Of a stretch of DNA of 64,000 nucleotides, positions 42,971 through 52,894 are shown piece by piece. The DNA is from Tolypothrix sp. NIES-4075. GTDB taxonomy: Bacteria; Cyanobacteriota; Cyanobacteriia; Cyanobacteriales; Nostocaceae. Positions within the stretch are counted from its first letter, which is position 1, and the number at the start of each line of letters is the position of its first letter. The position numbers and the translations under genes were made by a program. Location of the stretch: the NCBI RefSeq assembly GCF_002218085.1, contig NZ_BDUC01000001.1, positions 433,906 to 497,905 of the forward strand, given 5' to 3'. The notes under the pieces were generated by a model, which saw only the letters and a program-made list of their open reading frames with translations, searched no databases and had not been told where the DNA came from.

Positions 42971-45544
42971 TTACTGTGCCCAAAGAATCAATCTTGGCTC
43001 ATACGGAGTAGCAAGGTACTTGTGTTTTGGCAATACCCGCAACGATAAGCCTTGTAAACCAGAGGCAGTGTAGATGATATTCCCAGTGTAAATACCTAAG
43101 TCTTGCGTATCATTACCTTGGTAATCCATCACCACTGGAACAGCATCAACAATCTCGCCATTGGCATCGATTGTACCTTGATAAAGCTCTACTTGCACAT
43201 CATCTGGACTGAGAGTTGCCAAATCAAGTTTCGCTTTGACAGCAACAGTTTGGTTCACCTCAATATCTGCACCAGAAGAGATGTCAACATCTTTGATTTT
43301 CATGTTGAACCAGTGTTGGCTGAGTTTGGTTTTCCAAGCTGCTAATTCCTTCGCTGGTGCATATTTATCAGCCGTCAAAGTGTAGTAGCGATCGCTTGCG
43401 GGGAAATAAGCTCTTTGTGCATATTCTCCCACCATCCGCGCTGTATTAAAGAACGGACAATTCAAGCGGATTGCATCTTTCATTTTTGCTACCCAATGAC
43501 GGGGCAAATTATCAGCATCGCGCTCATAAAATAAAGGCACGACTTCTTTTTCCAGTAAATCATAGAAAGCGTTTGCTTCTACTTCATCCTGGTAATTGGG
43601 ATCTTCATAATTCTCACCATGTCCGATCGCCCAACCTGTACGGACATAATCAGCTTCATCCCACCATCCATCTAATACACTCAAATTCGGTAATCCGTTC
43701 ATCGAAGCCTTCATTCCGCTGGTTCCTGAAGCTTCTCGCGGACGACGCGGTGTATTTAACCAGACATCGCAACCAGCTACCATCAATCGAGATATGTGAA
43801 TGTCGTAATTGGGAACAAACACTACCTGCTTTTCTAAATTTTGTTCGCTGATAAAGTGATTGATTTCCCGGATTAATTCTTTACCGGGGATGTCTTTCGG
43901 GTGTGCTTTGCCGGCGATGACAAATTGTAACTTGCGGTGTTTGTTACCCAACATTATCCGCTTGATGCGCTCGATATCGCGCATCCATAAAGTAGCGCGT
44001 TTGTAGGTTGCAAAGCGACGAGCGAAACCGATAGTTAAAACGTTTGGATCGAGAACTTCTTGCGCTTGAGCGATATCTGAGGAAGAAGCACCGCGATCGC
44101 GTAAATGTTTCACCAAATGATCGCGCACATACAATACCATATCCAAACGACAGCGTTCGTGATTCCGCCACAATTCTTCATCTGGAATCGCGTCCATCCG
44201 TTCCCACAATGGGTTATCTGCTGCTACCGATGACCAATTGGGTCCAAGATAGCGATCGTACAACTCTTGAGTTGATTTTGCCACACAACTGCGGGCGTGA
44301 ACGCCATTTGTAATTGCGGCGATCGGTACTTCTTCCACCGGTACTTTTTGCCACAAACCTTGGAACATCTGCCGTGACACTACACCATGCAGTTGCGCCA
44401 CACCGTTACAAAATGTTGCCATTTTTAACGCCAGCACTGCCATACTAAAAGGCGCAGATAAATCACCGGTATTTTCACGCCCCAAGCCGATAAATTGCTC
44501 TTTCGGCAAACCAAAGATATCTGCATAATATCCCAGATAATACAACATCTTATCTGGGGGAAACAAGTCAATACCTGCGGGTACTGGGGTGTGAGTGGTG
44601 AAAATATTAGTTGAAGCCACCACCTGTTTGGCGGTATCGTAACTCAAATTTTCTTCTTGAATCAGCATCCGGATGCGTTCTAGGGCAGAAAAAGCCGCAT
44701 GACCTTCATTCATATGGTACGCGGTGACATTATACCCCAGAGCTTTCAGCATTTGCACGCCGCCGATACCCAGCATGATTTCCTGGTGGATACGCATGTC
44801 GATATCGCCACCATACAGTTGATCTGTAATGTTGTGGTCGTAAGGATTGTTAGGTTCGATGTTAGTATCCATCATGTAAAGCGGCACAGTTCCCACCTGT
44901 ACGCGCCATACTCTGGCATAAACCTTGCGTCCTGGGTAATCTACAGCAATTCGCAATTCTGAGCCATCAGGATTGCGCTCTAGGTGCAAGGTCATGTTAT
45001 AAAAATCGTTGATTGGGTAGCGTTCTTGCTGCCAACCATCCGCATTCAGATACTGAGCGAAGTAACCTTGCTGGTACAGTAAGCCCACACCTACTAGTGG
45101 TAATCCTAAGTCACTGGCAGATTTGAGGTGGTCGCCCGCGAGAACACCCAAGCCTCCAGAATATACAGGCAAACAATCCACCAACCCGAATTCAGCCGAA
45201 AAATAAGCGTAGCACTCTTTGCCTTTGTCGTCGGAATGACTACTCCGCTGTTTCTGGTACCAAGTGCGTTCTTGTAAATAATCTTCTAACTGCCGAGCGG
45301 CTCGATCCATTTGCGCCAGGAAGCCTTCATCTTCCACAACTTCCGTTAATCGCCCTTGGCTGATTGTACCAAGCATCAACACTGGGTTATGGCGGCTAGA
45401 TTCCCATAAATCCGGGTCTAAACGGCGAAATAAGTCTTTTGTTTCAACATTCCAATCCCAATGGAGATTATATGCCAGCTTCCGCAGCGGTTCGAGTCGG
45501 GGCGGTAGCGAAGGGGACACGTTAAATGTACGAATTGGTTGCAT
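42971..45544 (-). CDS. glgP: Alpha-glucan (glycogen) phosphorylase, DUF3417-containing type
   Basis: The protein has 857 residues. The N-terminal DUF3417 segment (PPRLEPLRKLAYNLHWDWN) marks the long alpha-glucan phosphorylase branch and not the classical enteric type. Active-site segments include YFSAEFG (113-119), YHMNEGHAAF (276-285) and the pyridoxal-phosphate Lys in EASGTSGMKASMNG (604-617). It releases glucose-1-phosphate from glycogen, feeding dark respiration. Upstream (45545-45965) is 421 bases of AT-rich DNA with no gene seen, presumably its promoter. Confidence 0.95.
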   Translation of the reverse strand: MQPIRTFNVSPSLPPRLEPLRKLAYNLHWDWNVETKDLFRRLDPDLWESSRHNPVLMLGTISQGRLTEVVEDEGFLAQMDRAARQLEDYLQERTWYQKQRSSHSDDKGKECYAYFSAEFGLVDCLPVYSGGLGVLAGDHLKSASDLGLPLVGVGLLYQQGYFAQYLNADGWQQERYPINDFYNMTLHLERNPDGSELRIAVDYPGRKVYARVWRVQVGTVPLYMMDTNIEPNNPYDHNITDQLYGGDIDMRIHQEIMLGIGGVQMLKALGYNVTAYHMNEGHAAFSALERIRMLIQEENLSYDTAKQVVASTNIFTTHTPVPAGIDLFPPDKMLYYLGYYADIFGLPKEQFIGLGRENTGDLSAPFSMAVLALKMATFCNGVAQLHGVVSRQMFQGLWQKVPVEEVPIAAITNGVHARSCVAKSTQELYDRYLGPNWSSVAADNPLWERMDAIPDEELWRNHERCRLDMVLYVRDHLVKHLRDRGASSSDIAQAQEVLDPNVLTIGFARRFATYKRATLWMRDIERIKRIMLGNKHRKLQFVIAGKAHPKDIPGKELIREINHFISEQNLEKQVVFVPNYDIHISRLMVAGCDVWLNTPRRPREASGTSGMKASMNGLPNLSVLDGWWDEADYVRTGWAIGHGENYEDPNYQDEVEANAFYDLLEKEVVPLFYERDADNLPRHWVAKMKDAIRLNCPFFNTARMVGEYAQRAYFPASDRYYTLTADKYAPAKELAAWKTKLSQHWFNMKIKDVDISSGADIEVNQTVAVKAKLDLATLSPDDVQVELYQGTIDANGEIVDAVPVVMDYQGNDTQDLGIYTGNIIYTASGLQGLSLRVLPKHKYLATPYEPRLILWAQ

Positions 45545-45965
45545 AAGGACTGCGAAACTCCTGGTTTAGCTATCGCTATTGTTGACTGTGTTTGCCCAAT
45601 CTTTCCAATTCTTTATACCCTGTTTGTGAAGTTATGATGACTTTGTTAAGCTTTAAAAAATATTATCACTTAGATTAGAAAATGTGACTGCCAAGCTTTT
45701 TGTGATTTTATCACTTAGTGTTGACTATATAATTATTTAATAATTTATGTAGTTCAATACATAAATTAACTTAAACATAAGTAAAAGGTTATAAATATTT
45801 ATATTATTGATGTAGATACTGTGAGATGCAGGCAACAGAAGCTTTGCATCTTCTTTGAGGGAGAGAGAAAAGAATACCCATAGCTCCTTGAAATTTCTCA
45901 AACTCCCTCAAAAAGTTGTACTGAAGCTTTGGGAGGCAAAAAGCACGAATCCGGGCAATTTGCCA
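45545..45965. other. Intergenic region upstream of glgP, nothing specific seen
   Basis: AT-rich, especially 45650-45800. No reading frame, repeat or RNA gene was recognised. It includes the glgP promoter and the 3' flank of the small membrane protein gene at 45966. Confidence 0.6.
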
Positions 45966-46319
45966 TTATTCTAAAGTTAATTGGGTAACATTGGAATCGC
46001 TGCTGGGGAAATTTAGTGATTCGGCACCCTTTGGTAGAGCAAAGACAATAGTACCCAAGACAAGAATGCCAACAGCACTAGGACAAAGAAGTTTCATCTT
46101 GATGATACCGCGTTTGTTTTTTGTCGGGCGATCGCTCTTGGGGTTGCGGTACTCTTTGCGAACACGTCCGGATTGCACAGCTTCTTGTAGTAGCATCAAA
46201 GCATCAATGTCTTTTTCCTCAAATTCAGTTTGCAGTAACTGCTGCAACTGCTCATCTGCGGGAATACTCAAAGAGCCAGTAAAGAGCGCTTGTTGAACAA
46301 TGTCACGAATGAGAACCAT
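45966..46319 (-). CDS. Hypothetical protein with one membrane segment
   Basis: From the ATG at 46319 (the open frame starts with TTG at 46331) the product has 117 residues. It starts MVLIRDIVQQALFTGSLSIPADEQLQQLLQ. A helical N-terminal half (EFEEKDIDALMLLQEAVQSGRV) is followed by a basic linker, one hydrophobic segment (LLCPSAVGILVLGTIVFAL) and a polar tail. It has the style of conserved cyanobacterial small membrane proteins, but I cannot name a family. Confidence 0.7.
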   Translation of the reverse strand: MVLIRDIVQQALFTGSLSIPADEQLQQLLQTEFEEKDIDALMLLQEAVQSGRVRKEYRNPKSDRPTKNKRGIIKMKLLCPSAVGILVLGTIVFALPKGAESLNFPSSDSNVTQLTLE

Positions 46320-46859
46320 ATTTTTTACCAATTTTGGGGGTTAAGCAATTCTTTGCGTCAGCGTTTAGTTCGGCGCTGATGCCGCCAACAAAGTTACTGT
46401 ATTGTTCCTTAAAAATTTATAATGGGTAGTACCCCAAAGTCATCATGCTACTGGATCACCCGATCGGGTGATATACAAGAATGCACTTTCCTGAGATTAC
46501 CTGATTAATTCGTAGTGAGCGATTTATCGCTCAAGTTCACTCTTCCCAAGCCCTGACTACCAACTTTTTTATTTCTTGACTCGGAAACCTCAGCCTCAAG
46601 TTCACGTCATCACAAGAGTGTAATTGCTTTATATTCGTAATTGAAAAGCGATCGTCGCATCTACAAGTCACAAAACCCACAGCACATCCACTCATTGCAT
46701 CCAAGGACTTATTAGCTTAACAATCCAAGGACTTTGGATGGATGGACTCAGTACCTTCTAAAAAAGGGGCGAGATTTGGGTAATATATAAAAGCTATCTT
46801 TTCTGCATCACAGATACAAAAAAGCAAGCTTCTTTGTCATACCCTTGGAGTTTTCGTCA
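46320..46859. other. Upstream region of psbI
   Basis: 540 bases without a gene. It contains a small palindrome around 46515-46535 (GAGCGATTTATCGCTC) and, nearer psbI, AT-rich TAATATATAAAAG (about 46780-46795), a possible -10 region. TTGGAG lies about 11 bases before the psbI ATG. Confidence 0.5.
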
Positions 46860-46976
46860 ATGGTTACTTTAAAAATTGTTGTTTATGTTGTTGTAGCCTT
46901 CTTCATTTTGCTCTTCGTCTTTGGATTTTTGTCGAACGATCCAGCTCGTAACCCCGGACGCCGGGATTCTGAGTAA
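46860..46976 (+). CDS. psbI: Photosystem II reaction-centre protein PsbI
   Basis: A 38-codon gene. The product starts MVTLKIVVYVVVAFFILLF and ends VFGFLSNDPARNPGRRDSE, matching the single-helix PsbI subunit over its whole length, including the invariant SxDPARNPGR-type tail. It is a thylakoid membrane protein that associates with D1 and CP43 early in photosystem II assembly. GGAG precedes the ATG at normal distance. It is followed by the DUF3769 gene after 208 bases. Confidence 0.97.
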   Translation: MVTLKIVVYVVVAFFILLFVFGFLSNDPARNPGRRDSE

Positions 46977-47184
46977 AATCACGACCCGATCCAAAAATTG
47001 CCGTTCATGCGAATGTAAATGCCACGGACACTTGAGAAGAGCGTGGAAAATTCCACACGCATATTTAGTGTCCTTTCCAGGCGGCTTGCCGCAGGCTAGG
47101 CTGAAGGCTAAAGTCGGAAGGCAGTTAGGTGTAATTAGTCCTTCCGGCTTTCAATTGGCTATTTGTTAGGTTGATTTTGCGAAT

Positions 47185-49740
47185 ATGCTTCACCCAGTTC
47201 TGCCGCCCGCACCAGCTTCGATTGTCGAACCTTTACAACCTGCAAATCCGATTTTGACTGGTAGTGATACCAAGTTTCATTCAATTGCCGAACTCGAGGC
47301 GAAAGCGCAACAAAATCAGCCACAACGGCAATCAGATTCTGTATCGCCAACTCAACAAAACGCTACTCGGCAAGATTTAGCAGTTACCCAGACCCAAGCC
47401 GCACTCAGTCAGCCAGAAAGTTTCCCACCGGAATTTTCTCCCCTCACCGCCGTTAAGAGTGCCGCTGCTTTGGGAGAATCGATGGGAATTAGTTATCCCG
47501 TACAGCCGGATGCAAATGTCACATCACAAGGCAAGATATCCCAAAAAGGGCAAATATTACAGGAAAAATTAGCCCATCCAGAACGGCAAAGTCAGACTAT
47601 TGCCCAAAATGCGCCTTCTCAGACACCCCCTCAGGCTCCGAGTAGCGAACCGATACAAAATATTACTTATACTAATCCCGACGCAGCGAGTACACAAAGA
47701 GTAGAAAATGTTATAGAATTCAAGTCTCGCAGCCAGACAAGCCAAATCACAGTTCCCCAACCCAATACCGTAGAACAATCTGCACCTATACCGACCGGAG
47801 GAAGCACAAATCAGCAACAAAGTCAACCATCTCAGACAACTCCGCCAGCAACTACAGCGCCAGCAACGACAACGCCAGCACGAGAGAGAATTGTGGAAGT
47901 TACTTCCGACAGGCAGGAGTACGACCAGCAACGGCGGATTGTCACGGCTGTGGGTAATGTGGTGGTACGATTTGATGGGGCGGTGGTAGATGCCGATCGC
48001 TTGCAAGTCAATTTAGACAACTTGATTGCCGTGGGCGATGGAAATGTCGCATTGACACGAGGGGATCAAGTACTGCGCGGAGAACGCTTTACTTATAACT
48101 TTGTTCAAGATAGCGGGCAATTAGAAAATGGTAGGGGAGAAGTTTACATCCCCACAGCGGGTACTGATTTAGCCTTTAATAATGTTGATACCCAAGTCGG
48201 TGGAGTAGTCACAGCGCGTCCACCAAGCGATCGCATTCGCGCAAATCAGCCGACTACAGGTGTTAATAGCCCCGGTGGGGTTAACTTCAATTTAGGTGGA
48301 AGGACAAATGCGAGAAACCTCCCAGGACCAAAAGAGGGAGGTGTAGTCAAGCGAGTACGCTTTCAAGCAGAACGAGTTGATTTTTATCCGCGAGGGTGGC
48401 AAGCGAGAAATGTCCGCTTCACCAACGATCCATTTTCGCCCCCAGAACTAGAGTTACGCGCCGATAAAGTCACTTTAACGCGAGAAGCACCGTTAGTAGA
48501 CACGATTAAAACAGAGCGTCAGCGTTTAGTATTAGATCAAAGAACAACATTACCGATCCCCGTAGATCAACAGACAATCGACCGTCGCGAACGTGATGTA
48601 ACTCCGGCAATTGTCTCTGTCGGCTTTGATGGTAATCAACGCGGTGGTGTGTTTATTGAGCGTTCTTTCCAACCCTTTAACACAGAAGGGGTACGTTTTA
48701 GCGTCACACCGCAGTTTTTCGCGCAAAAAGCAGTTAGCAATCCTGATAGCTTTGCAGCGCTGTTTGGTTTGAAAACAAGATTGAATGCAACTTTAAGTCC
48801 AAAGACAACAGTTGAGGGTTCTGGGATATTAACCAGCTTGGACTTGGGGACAGTGGAAGATAACTTGCGGGCGAGTTTGCGATTGCGGCAACAATTAGGC
48901 GATCAAAATCCTCATATATTGAATTTAGAATACAGCTATCGCGATCGTCTTTACAACGGTACCCTCGGCTATCAAACCGTGCAAAGTAGCCTTGGTGCTG
49001 TGGTTACTTCCCCGATAATTCCTTTAGGTAAAAGTGGTTTCAACTTAAGATATCAAGGTGGCGCTCAATATATTAACGCAAATAGCGATCGGCTTGACTT
49101 ACTCGAAACACGGCGAGACAACAACCGCATCTCTTTAGGACGCGTCCAAGGTAGCGCTACCGTTGATGGTGCGATTACACTCTGGCAAGGTAAAGGATTA
49201 CCACCCACCCCCACAGAGGGATTGCGTTACACCCCAAACCCGATAGTTCCCTACATACAAGCATTTAGTGGAGTAACCGGCACAACTAGTTATTACAGCA
49301 GTGGTGATAATCAAAGCACTCTGATTGCGACAGTTGGCTTGCGCGGGCAGTTTGGACATTTCTCGCGACCCGCCTTTGATTATACTGCTTTTAACGTCAG
49401 TTATTCCCAAGGTATATTCAGCGGAGCATCGCCATTTTTGTTCGATCGCGCTGTTGATAACAAAGTGCTTAATGCGGGAATTTCTCAGCAAATCTACGGA
49501 CCATTTAGCCTTGGCTTTCAAACCTCAATCAACTTAGACACAGGTCAACGTACTAGCACCGACTACATCGTAGAATATAACCGCCGTACTTACGGAATCA
49601 CTTTGCGTTATAACCCAGTGTTGGAATTAGGTGGAATCAGCTTTAGAATTAGCGACTTTAACTGGAGTGGTGGCACCGATCCATTCTCTGACCCTTCGGA
49701 AGTTAAGCCTGTGCGAGGTGGGGTGCGACAAGATTATTAG
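47185..49740 (+). CDS. DUF3769 protein, LptD/OstA-like outer-membrane barrel
   Basis: The protein has 851 residues. A Pro/Gln-rich low-complexity N-terminal third (to about 230) precedes an OstA/LptA-like beta-jellyroll (RIVEVTSDRQEYDQQRRIVTAVGNVVVRFDGAVVDAD-type, about 232-340). A C-terminal beta barrel (about 480-851) has alternating strands such as HILNLEYSYRDRLYNGTLGY. These are the cyanobacterial relatives of the LPS-assembly protein LptD. No standard signal peptide is visible at the ATG, and an in-frame stop lies shortly upstream, so export may depend on an atypical start. Confidence 0.9.
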   Translation: MLHPVLPPAPASIVEPLQPANPILTGSDTKFHSIAELEAKAQQNQPQRQSDSVSPTQQNATRQDLAVTQTQAALSQPESFPPEFSPLTAVKSAAALGESMGISYPVQPDANVTSQGKISQKGQILQEKLAHPERQSQTIAQNAPSQTPPQAPSSEPIQNITYTNPDAASTQRVENVIEFKSRSQTSQITVPQPNTVEQSAPIPTGGSTNQQQSQPSQTTPPATTAPATTTPARERIVEVTSDRQEYDQQRRIVTAVGNVVVRFDGAVVDADRLQVNLDNLIAVGDGNVALTRGDQVLRGERFTYNFVQDSGQLENGRGEVYIPTAGTDLAFNNVDTQVGGVVTARPPSDRIRANQPTTGVNSPGGVNFNLGGRTNARNLPGPKEGGVVKRVRFQAERVDFYPRGWQARNVRFTNDPFSPPELELRADKVTLTREAPLVDTIKTERQRLVLDQRTTLPIPVDQQTIDRRERDVTPAIVSVGFDGNQRGGVFIERSFQPFNTEGVRFSVTPQFFAQKAVSNPDSFAALFGLKTRLNATLSPKTTVEGSGILTSLDLGTVEDNLRASLRLRQQLGDQNPHILNLEYSYRDRLYNGTLGYQTVQSSLGAVVTSPIIPLGKSGFNLRYQGGAQYINANSDRLDLLETRRDNNRISLGRVQGSATVDGAITLWQGKGLPPTPTEGLRYTPNPIVPYIQAFSGVTGTTSYYSSGDNQSTLIATVGLRGQFGHFSRPAFDYTAFNVSYSQGIFSGASPFLFDRAVDNKVLNAGISQQIYGPFSLGFQTSINLDTGQRTSTDYIVEYNRRTYGITLRYNPVLELGGISFRISDFNWSGGTDPFSDPSEVKPVRGGVRQDY

Positions 49741-49904
49741 AATACCACGTACGTCAGGCATTTGAAGTAACACTAAGTAATGGCGAAGTAAATCCTTTGG
49801 CGTTTCCCAGTATCATAATTTCTGTGGGACGGTTGTTAAACTGATTTTATTTGTAAATTCTCACCTTCACACAAAATTGGTATAATATGCTCTGGTAAAG
49901 TTCA

Positions 49905-50813
49905 ATGAGTACAAAAAAAGTCAACTGGTTTCGAGTTGCTTTTCAGTTAAGACAGTCTGTGATTCCCAAAATAATGCCCCAGGTTCTTGGGTCTGGTGTA
50001 TTTGGCATTTTTATTTCGCTTCTTTATTATTTGAGATTACCTGTCTCTTTGCCTATTTTGAGTGCTTTAGTTCCGAGTATTGTCCTCGGTTTACTATTAG
50101 TTTTCCGCACTAACACAGCTTATGAACGTTTCTGGGAAGGTCGAAAGTGCTGGGGAAGTTTAGTTATCAATGTTCGGAATTTAGCTCGTAAAATTTGGAT
50201 CGTAATTGAAGAACAAGGACCAAAAGATAGAGAACATAAAATTGCCGCTTTGCGGTTAATAGTTGCGTTTACAATTGCCACAAAATTGTATCTGCGAGAA
50301 GAACCGATAAACCCAGAGTTACAAGGATTGATGTCCCCATCCGAGTATTTTGTTCTTCAAAATCGTAGAACTCCTCCTCTAGAGATTGCTTTCTGGGTAA
50401 GTGATTTTTTGCAGAAGCAACATCGACGCCAACGTGTTAATCCTGTTCAGGTAACAGCTTTGCAGCATTTAATAGATAATATTATAGATGCTTTTAGTAG
50501 TTGTGAGCGAATCTTACAAACACCAATGCCTCTACCTTATGCTATTCATCTGAAACAGTTGTTGTTAATTTCCTGTTTATCGTTACCATTTCAACTAGTC
50601 AAAGATTTAACTTGGGCAACAGGTATAGTTGTAGCTTTGATTAGTTTTACTTTGTTTGGTATTGAACAAATTGGAATTCAAATAGAAAATCCTTTTGCTC
50701 GTGCTTTGCATAATTTACCTTTAGACGAAATGTGTAACACGATGCTGATTAACATTGAAGATTTAAGCACATTGGCAACTGACAGTTCTTTTGCTCCTAC
50801 AGAAATATTTTGA
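49905..50813 (+). CDS. Bestrophin-family (UPF0187) anion channel protein
   Basis: The protein has 302 residues. KVNWFRVAFQLRQSVIPKIMPQVLG, LPILSALVPSIVLGLLLVFRTNTAYERFWEGRKCWGSLV (the bestrophin RxN-x-AYxRW signature) and CLSLPFQLVKDLTWATG form the membrane core. The C-terminal PFARALHNLPLDEMC follows. In phototrophs some members pass bicarbonate or chloride across thylakoid membranes. Co-location with carbon-uptake genes here is only at about 20 kb. Confidence 0.93.
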   Translation: MSTKKVNWFRVAFQLRQSVIPKIMPQVLGSGVFGIFISLLYYLRLPVSLPILSALVPSIVLGLLLVFRTNTAYERFWEGRKCWGSLVINVRNLARKIWIVIEEQGPKDREHKIAALRLIVAFTIATKLYLREEPINPELQGLMSPSEYFVLQNRRTPPLEIAFWVSDFLQKQHRRQRVNPVQVTALQHLIDNIIDAFSSCERILQTPMPLPYAIHLKQLLLISCLSLPFQLVKDLTWATGIVVALISFTLFGIEQIGIQIENPFARALHNLPLDEMCNTMLINIEDLSTLATDSSFAPTEIF

Positions 50814-50838
50814 CTTTCGCACCCACGAAAGTCAAAAT
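50807..50838 (+). terminator. 13-bp perfect hairpin at the bestrophin stop
   Basis: ATTTTGACTTTCG (50807-50819) and CGAAAGTCAAAAT (50826-50838) are perfect complements around a six-base loop. The gene's TGA stop (50811-50813) is inside the stem. There is no T tract afterwards. Confidence 0.65.
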
Positions 50839-51023
50839 TCTCAAAAATACAGCAGGAAAGCAACTAAATAGACAATTGAGTAAAAATGGGGTAAAGAGAA
50901 TTCATGAATTGTCTCTACTTTGGATGAAAAGTGGCGATCGCAATTGACTTGTATTTAAGCCGACATTATATAACTCTAAACTCCAAACTCCAAACTCCGC
51001 GCCTCCTGCTGTAATTATATTTC

Positions 51024-51518
51024 TCACCATCCCCAAGTGCCGGCGCCACCTTTGAAGGGTCCAACAATATCGCTGGTAATCCAACCCCCATAAAAGTTAC
51101 CTGGTTGCGGTTGTACTTTTTCACCATCAACGTAGCACGCATCCATCATGTGAGCGTAAAAAGCTACATAATCTTTGATAGATGCAAACTCTGGTGTAGG
51201 TTCGGGGTAAAACCAAGCAGCATTTTGCACTTCTTTGTCACCCACGCGGATATTGTAGTAACCGGCACTTCCCTTCCATTCACAAAAGCTAGAACGCGGT
51301 GTCAAAAGTAGGTATTCCATTTTGATATCCGCAGGAGGGATGTAATAACCGGGTGGATGGCTGGTTTCTAAAACACGTTTAGCGCTGCGGGTATCTGCAA
51401 TAGTTACATCATTAAAGATGATTTGAATGTGTTTGGTTGTGTCCTCTAAGCGAGGGGGACGAGGATAATCCCAAACTGATTCTTGTCCGGGAGCGGGTTC
51501 GATGCGTTGGGGGTTCAT
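51024..51518 (-). CDS. DUF427-family protein
   Basis: The start is set at the ATG at 51518 (MNPQRIEPAPGQESVWDYPRPPRLE); the frame extends to 51584 without support. The 164-residue protein has PPADIKMEYLLLTPRSSFCEWKGSAGYYNIRVGDKEVQNAAWFYPEP, the DUF427 core, and ends in FKGGAGTWGW. It is a compact beta fold of unknown function, frequent in cyanobacteria and actinobacteria. Confidence 0.9.
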   Translation of the reverse strand: MNPQRIEPAPGQESVWDYPRPPRLEDTTKHIQIIFNDVTIADTRSAKRVLETSHPPGYYIPPADIKMEYLLLTPRSSFCEWKGSAGYYNIRVGDKEVQNAAWFYPEPTPEFASIKDYVAFYAHMMDACYVDGEKVQPQPGNFYGGWITSDIVGPFKGGAGTWGW

Positions 51519-51677
51519 ATAGGAAGTAGGGATTTTTTTGCATATTAAACCATAGATGGACACAGATAATAATCTGTGATTCATTAATGTAGTTAGCGCT
51601 ACCCTACGGGAAAGCTCCGCTAACAGCGCTAAAGTCAGCCCGCTTTTGAAAGCTGTTCACTCAGTAATTTTTCAAGC

Positions 51678-52130
51678 CTAACTTTCTTGTCGTGGATCTT
51701 CGCTTGGTGGATGCCAACCACCTTTTATCCAAAGACGACGCGCTTTTAAAATAGAACTTTCATTATGACGCTCATCATTGAGGTCTAAACGATTACAAGT
51801 AGCTCGTCCTGTAGGAGTAATGCCGAAAATTGTTAAGCCATCTGCTGACCATATAAAATTATCAGACCATTTTTGCTTACGAGGATTAAACAAAGAAATC
51901 ATTTCTCGTGTTTCTGGGTCAATGCCAGTTGTGAAATTATAACGATATCCGTTACAACGTTGACAGGCTAACGCCAAATTATCAGCGTCATCGGAACCAT
52001 TAAGAGACTGCGGAACAATATGATCAATAGAAAACTGAGCCGCACTTGCTTCTTCTAAAGAATGACAGTATTCGCAAAGGTATTTCGCTCTTTCTCTGAC
52101 TAATTTTCTAGTTGCATCATTAACTGTCAT
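51678..52130 (-). CDS. HNH endonuclease
   Basis: The 150-residue protein has the Zn-binding pair CEYC (about 19-22), SIDHIVPQSLNGSDDADNLALACQRCNGYR (the DH...N...C-x2-C HNH core) and a C-terminal GGWHPPSEDP. It probably cuts DNA. It overlaps the upstream small gene by four bases, so the two are translationally coupled. Such two-gene pairs recur in filamentous cyanobacteria; the biological role is unknown. Confidence 0.92.
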   Translation of the reverse strand: MTVNDATRKLVRERAKYLCEYCHSLEEASAAQFSIDHIVPQSLNGSDDADNLALACQRCNGYRYNFTTGIDPETREMISLFNPRKQKWSDNFIWSADGLTIFGITPTGRATCNRLDLNDERHNESSILKARRLWIKGGWHPPSEDPRQES

Positions 52131-52453
52131 GACTCAGCAATTATTCTGGCATTTAGCATAGTAAAAATTCTATCAAGCTCCAATATTCCTGCTAGTTCAG
52201 CTTCTTGTTCTGAAGTCAGTGTTCCAGCTTTTTTATTAATAGAAAGTTCTTCAAGCTGAGACTGTAGTTCATCAGTAAACTTGAATAGATGCAAATTTCT
52301 TACTTTGCTGATTTTAATTCCAGACTCTACCCAGGATGAGGGTTGAACCATCATTTGAGTAATCATGGTTGTGTCTTGGTAAGTTGGGGAATGGTCGTAT
52401 TGTAACAATGAATCATGTTTTGCCGCTTTCAAAAGCGTCTCTTTATTAGACAA
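52127..52453 (-). CDS. Small helical partner protein of the HNH endonuclease
   Basis: The 108-residue protein has a polar N-terminus, then LHLFKFTDELQSQLEELSINKKAGTLTSEQEAELAGILELDRIFTMLNAR, which is strongly helical. Its stop overlaps the HNH start (ATGA arrangement). The tight coupling resembles an antitoxin-toxin or specificity-nuclease pair, but this is inference; I do not recognise a named domain. Confidence 0.8.
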   Translation of the reverse strand: MSNKETLLKAAKHDSLLQYDHSPTYQDTTMITQMMVQPSSWVESGIKISKVRNLHLFKFTDELQSQLEELSINKKAGTLTSEQEAELAGILELDRIFTMLNARIIAES

Positions 52454-52597
52454 CCTAGCTCAGTTGAGCGTAAACGCGGAGCGGCTTGTCGTCAGACATC
52501 GCCTTTATGCTGCGTTGTAGTTTTAGAATATAGCGGTGTGCGATCGCATGGCATTTCTATATTAAGCCCGAAGAGGCACCCATCCCCACCTATGGCG

Positions 52598-52894
52598 TTA
52601 TTTCGGCAAATTGTCTATAATCTCGTGCAGTTCTTCCTTTGCATCTTTGGCAAACTGAACGCTGCTAATACTGGCAAGAATTCCTGCACCTGCGGTGAGG
52701 CTGGCTTCTGGTACTTTATTTAAATAGAGAAGCCCCACACCAGATAATGTCATCATTGCAGATGCTGCGGTTACGCCTAAAGCAAGGTTGAAGGTGAGAC
52801 GCGCTTGGCGTAATAATTCTTCTATTATTTTTTGTTCCATTTCTTGTGCAGCATCGTTGTTAGGTTCTGGTTTGGGAAAAATATTAAAGTTCAT
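52598..52894 (-). CDS. TRADD-N-associated-type small membrane protein
   Basis: The 98-residue protein has an N-terminal amphipathic helix (QEMEQKIIEELLRQARLTFNLALGVTAASAMMTLSGVGLLYL), two hydrophobic segments (about 36-56 and 62-78) and the tail FAKDAKEELHEIIDNLPK. This matches, as I remember it, the TRADD-N-associated membrane domain described in bacterial conflict systems. It is divergent from the STAND operon starting 248 bases away, so it may be a membrane effector or anchor for it. Confidence 0.7.
   Translation of the reverse strand: MNFNIFPKPEPNNDAAQEMEQKIIEELLRQARLTFNLALGVTAASAMMTLSGVGLLYLNKVPEASLTAGAGILASISSVQFAKDAKEELHEIIDNLPK

Noticed and set aside
46921..47169. 82-codon plus-strand frame overlapping psbI
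   Set aside because: Out of frame with psbI, no known domain; the psbI product explains the region.
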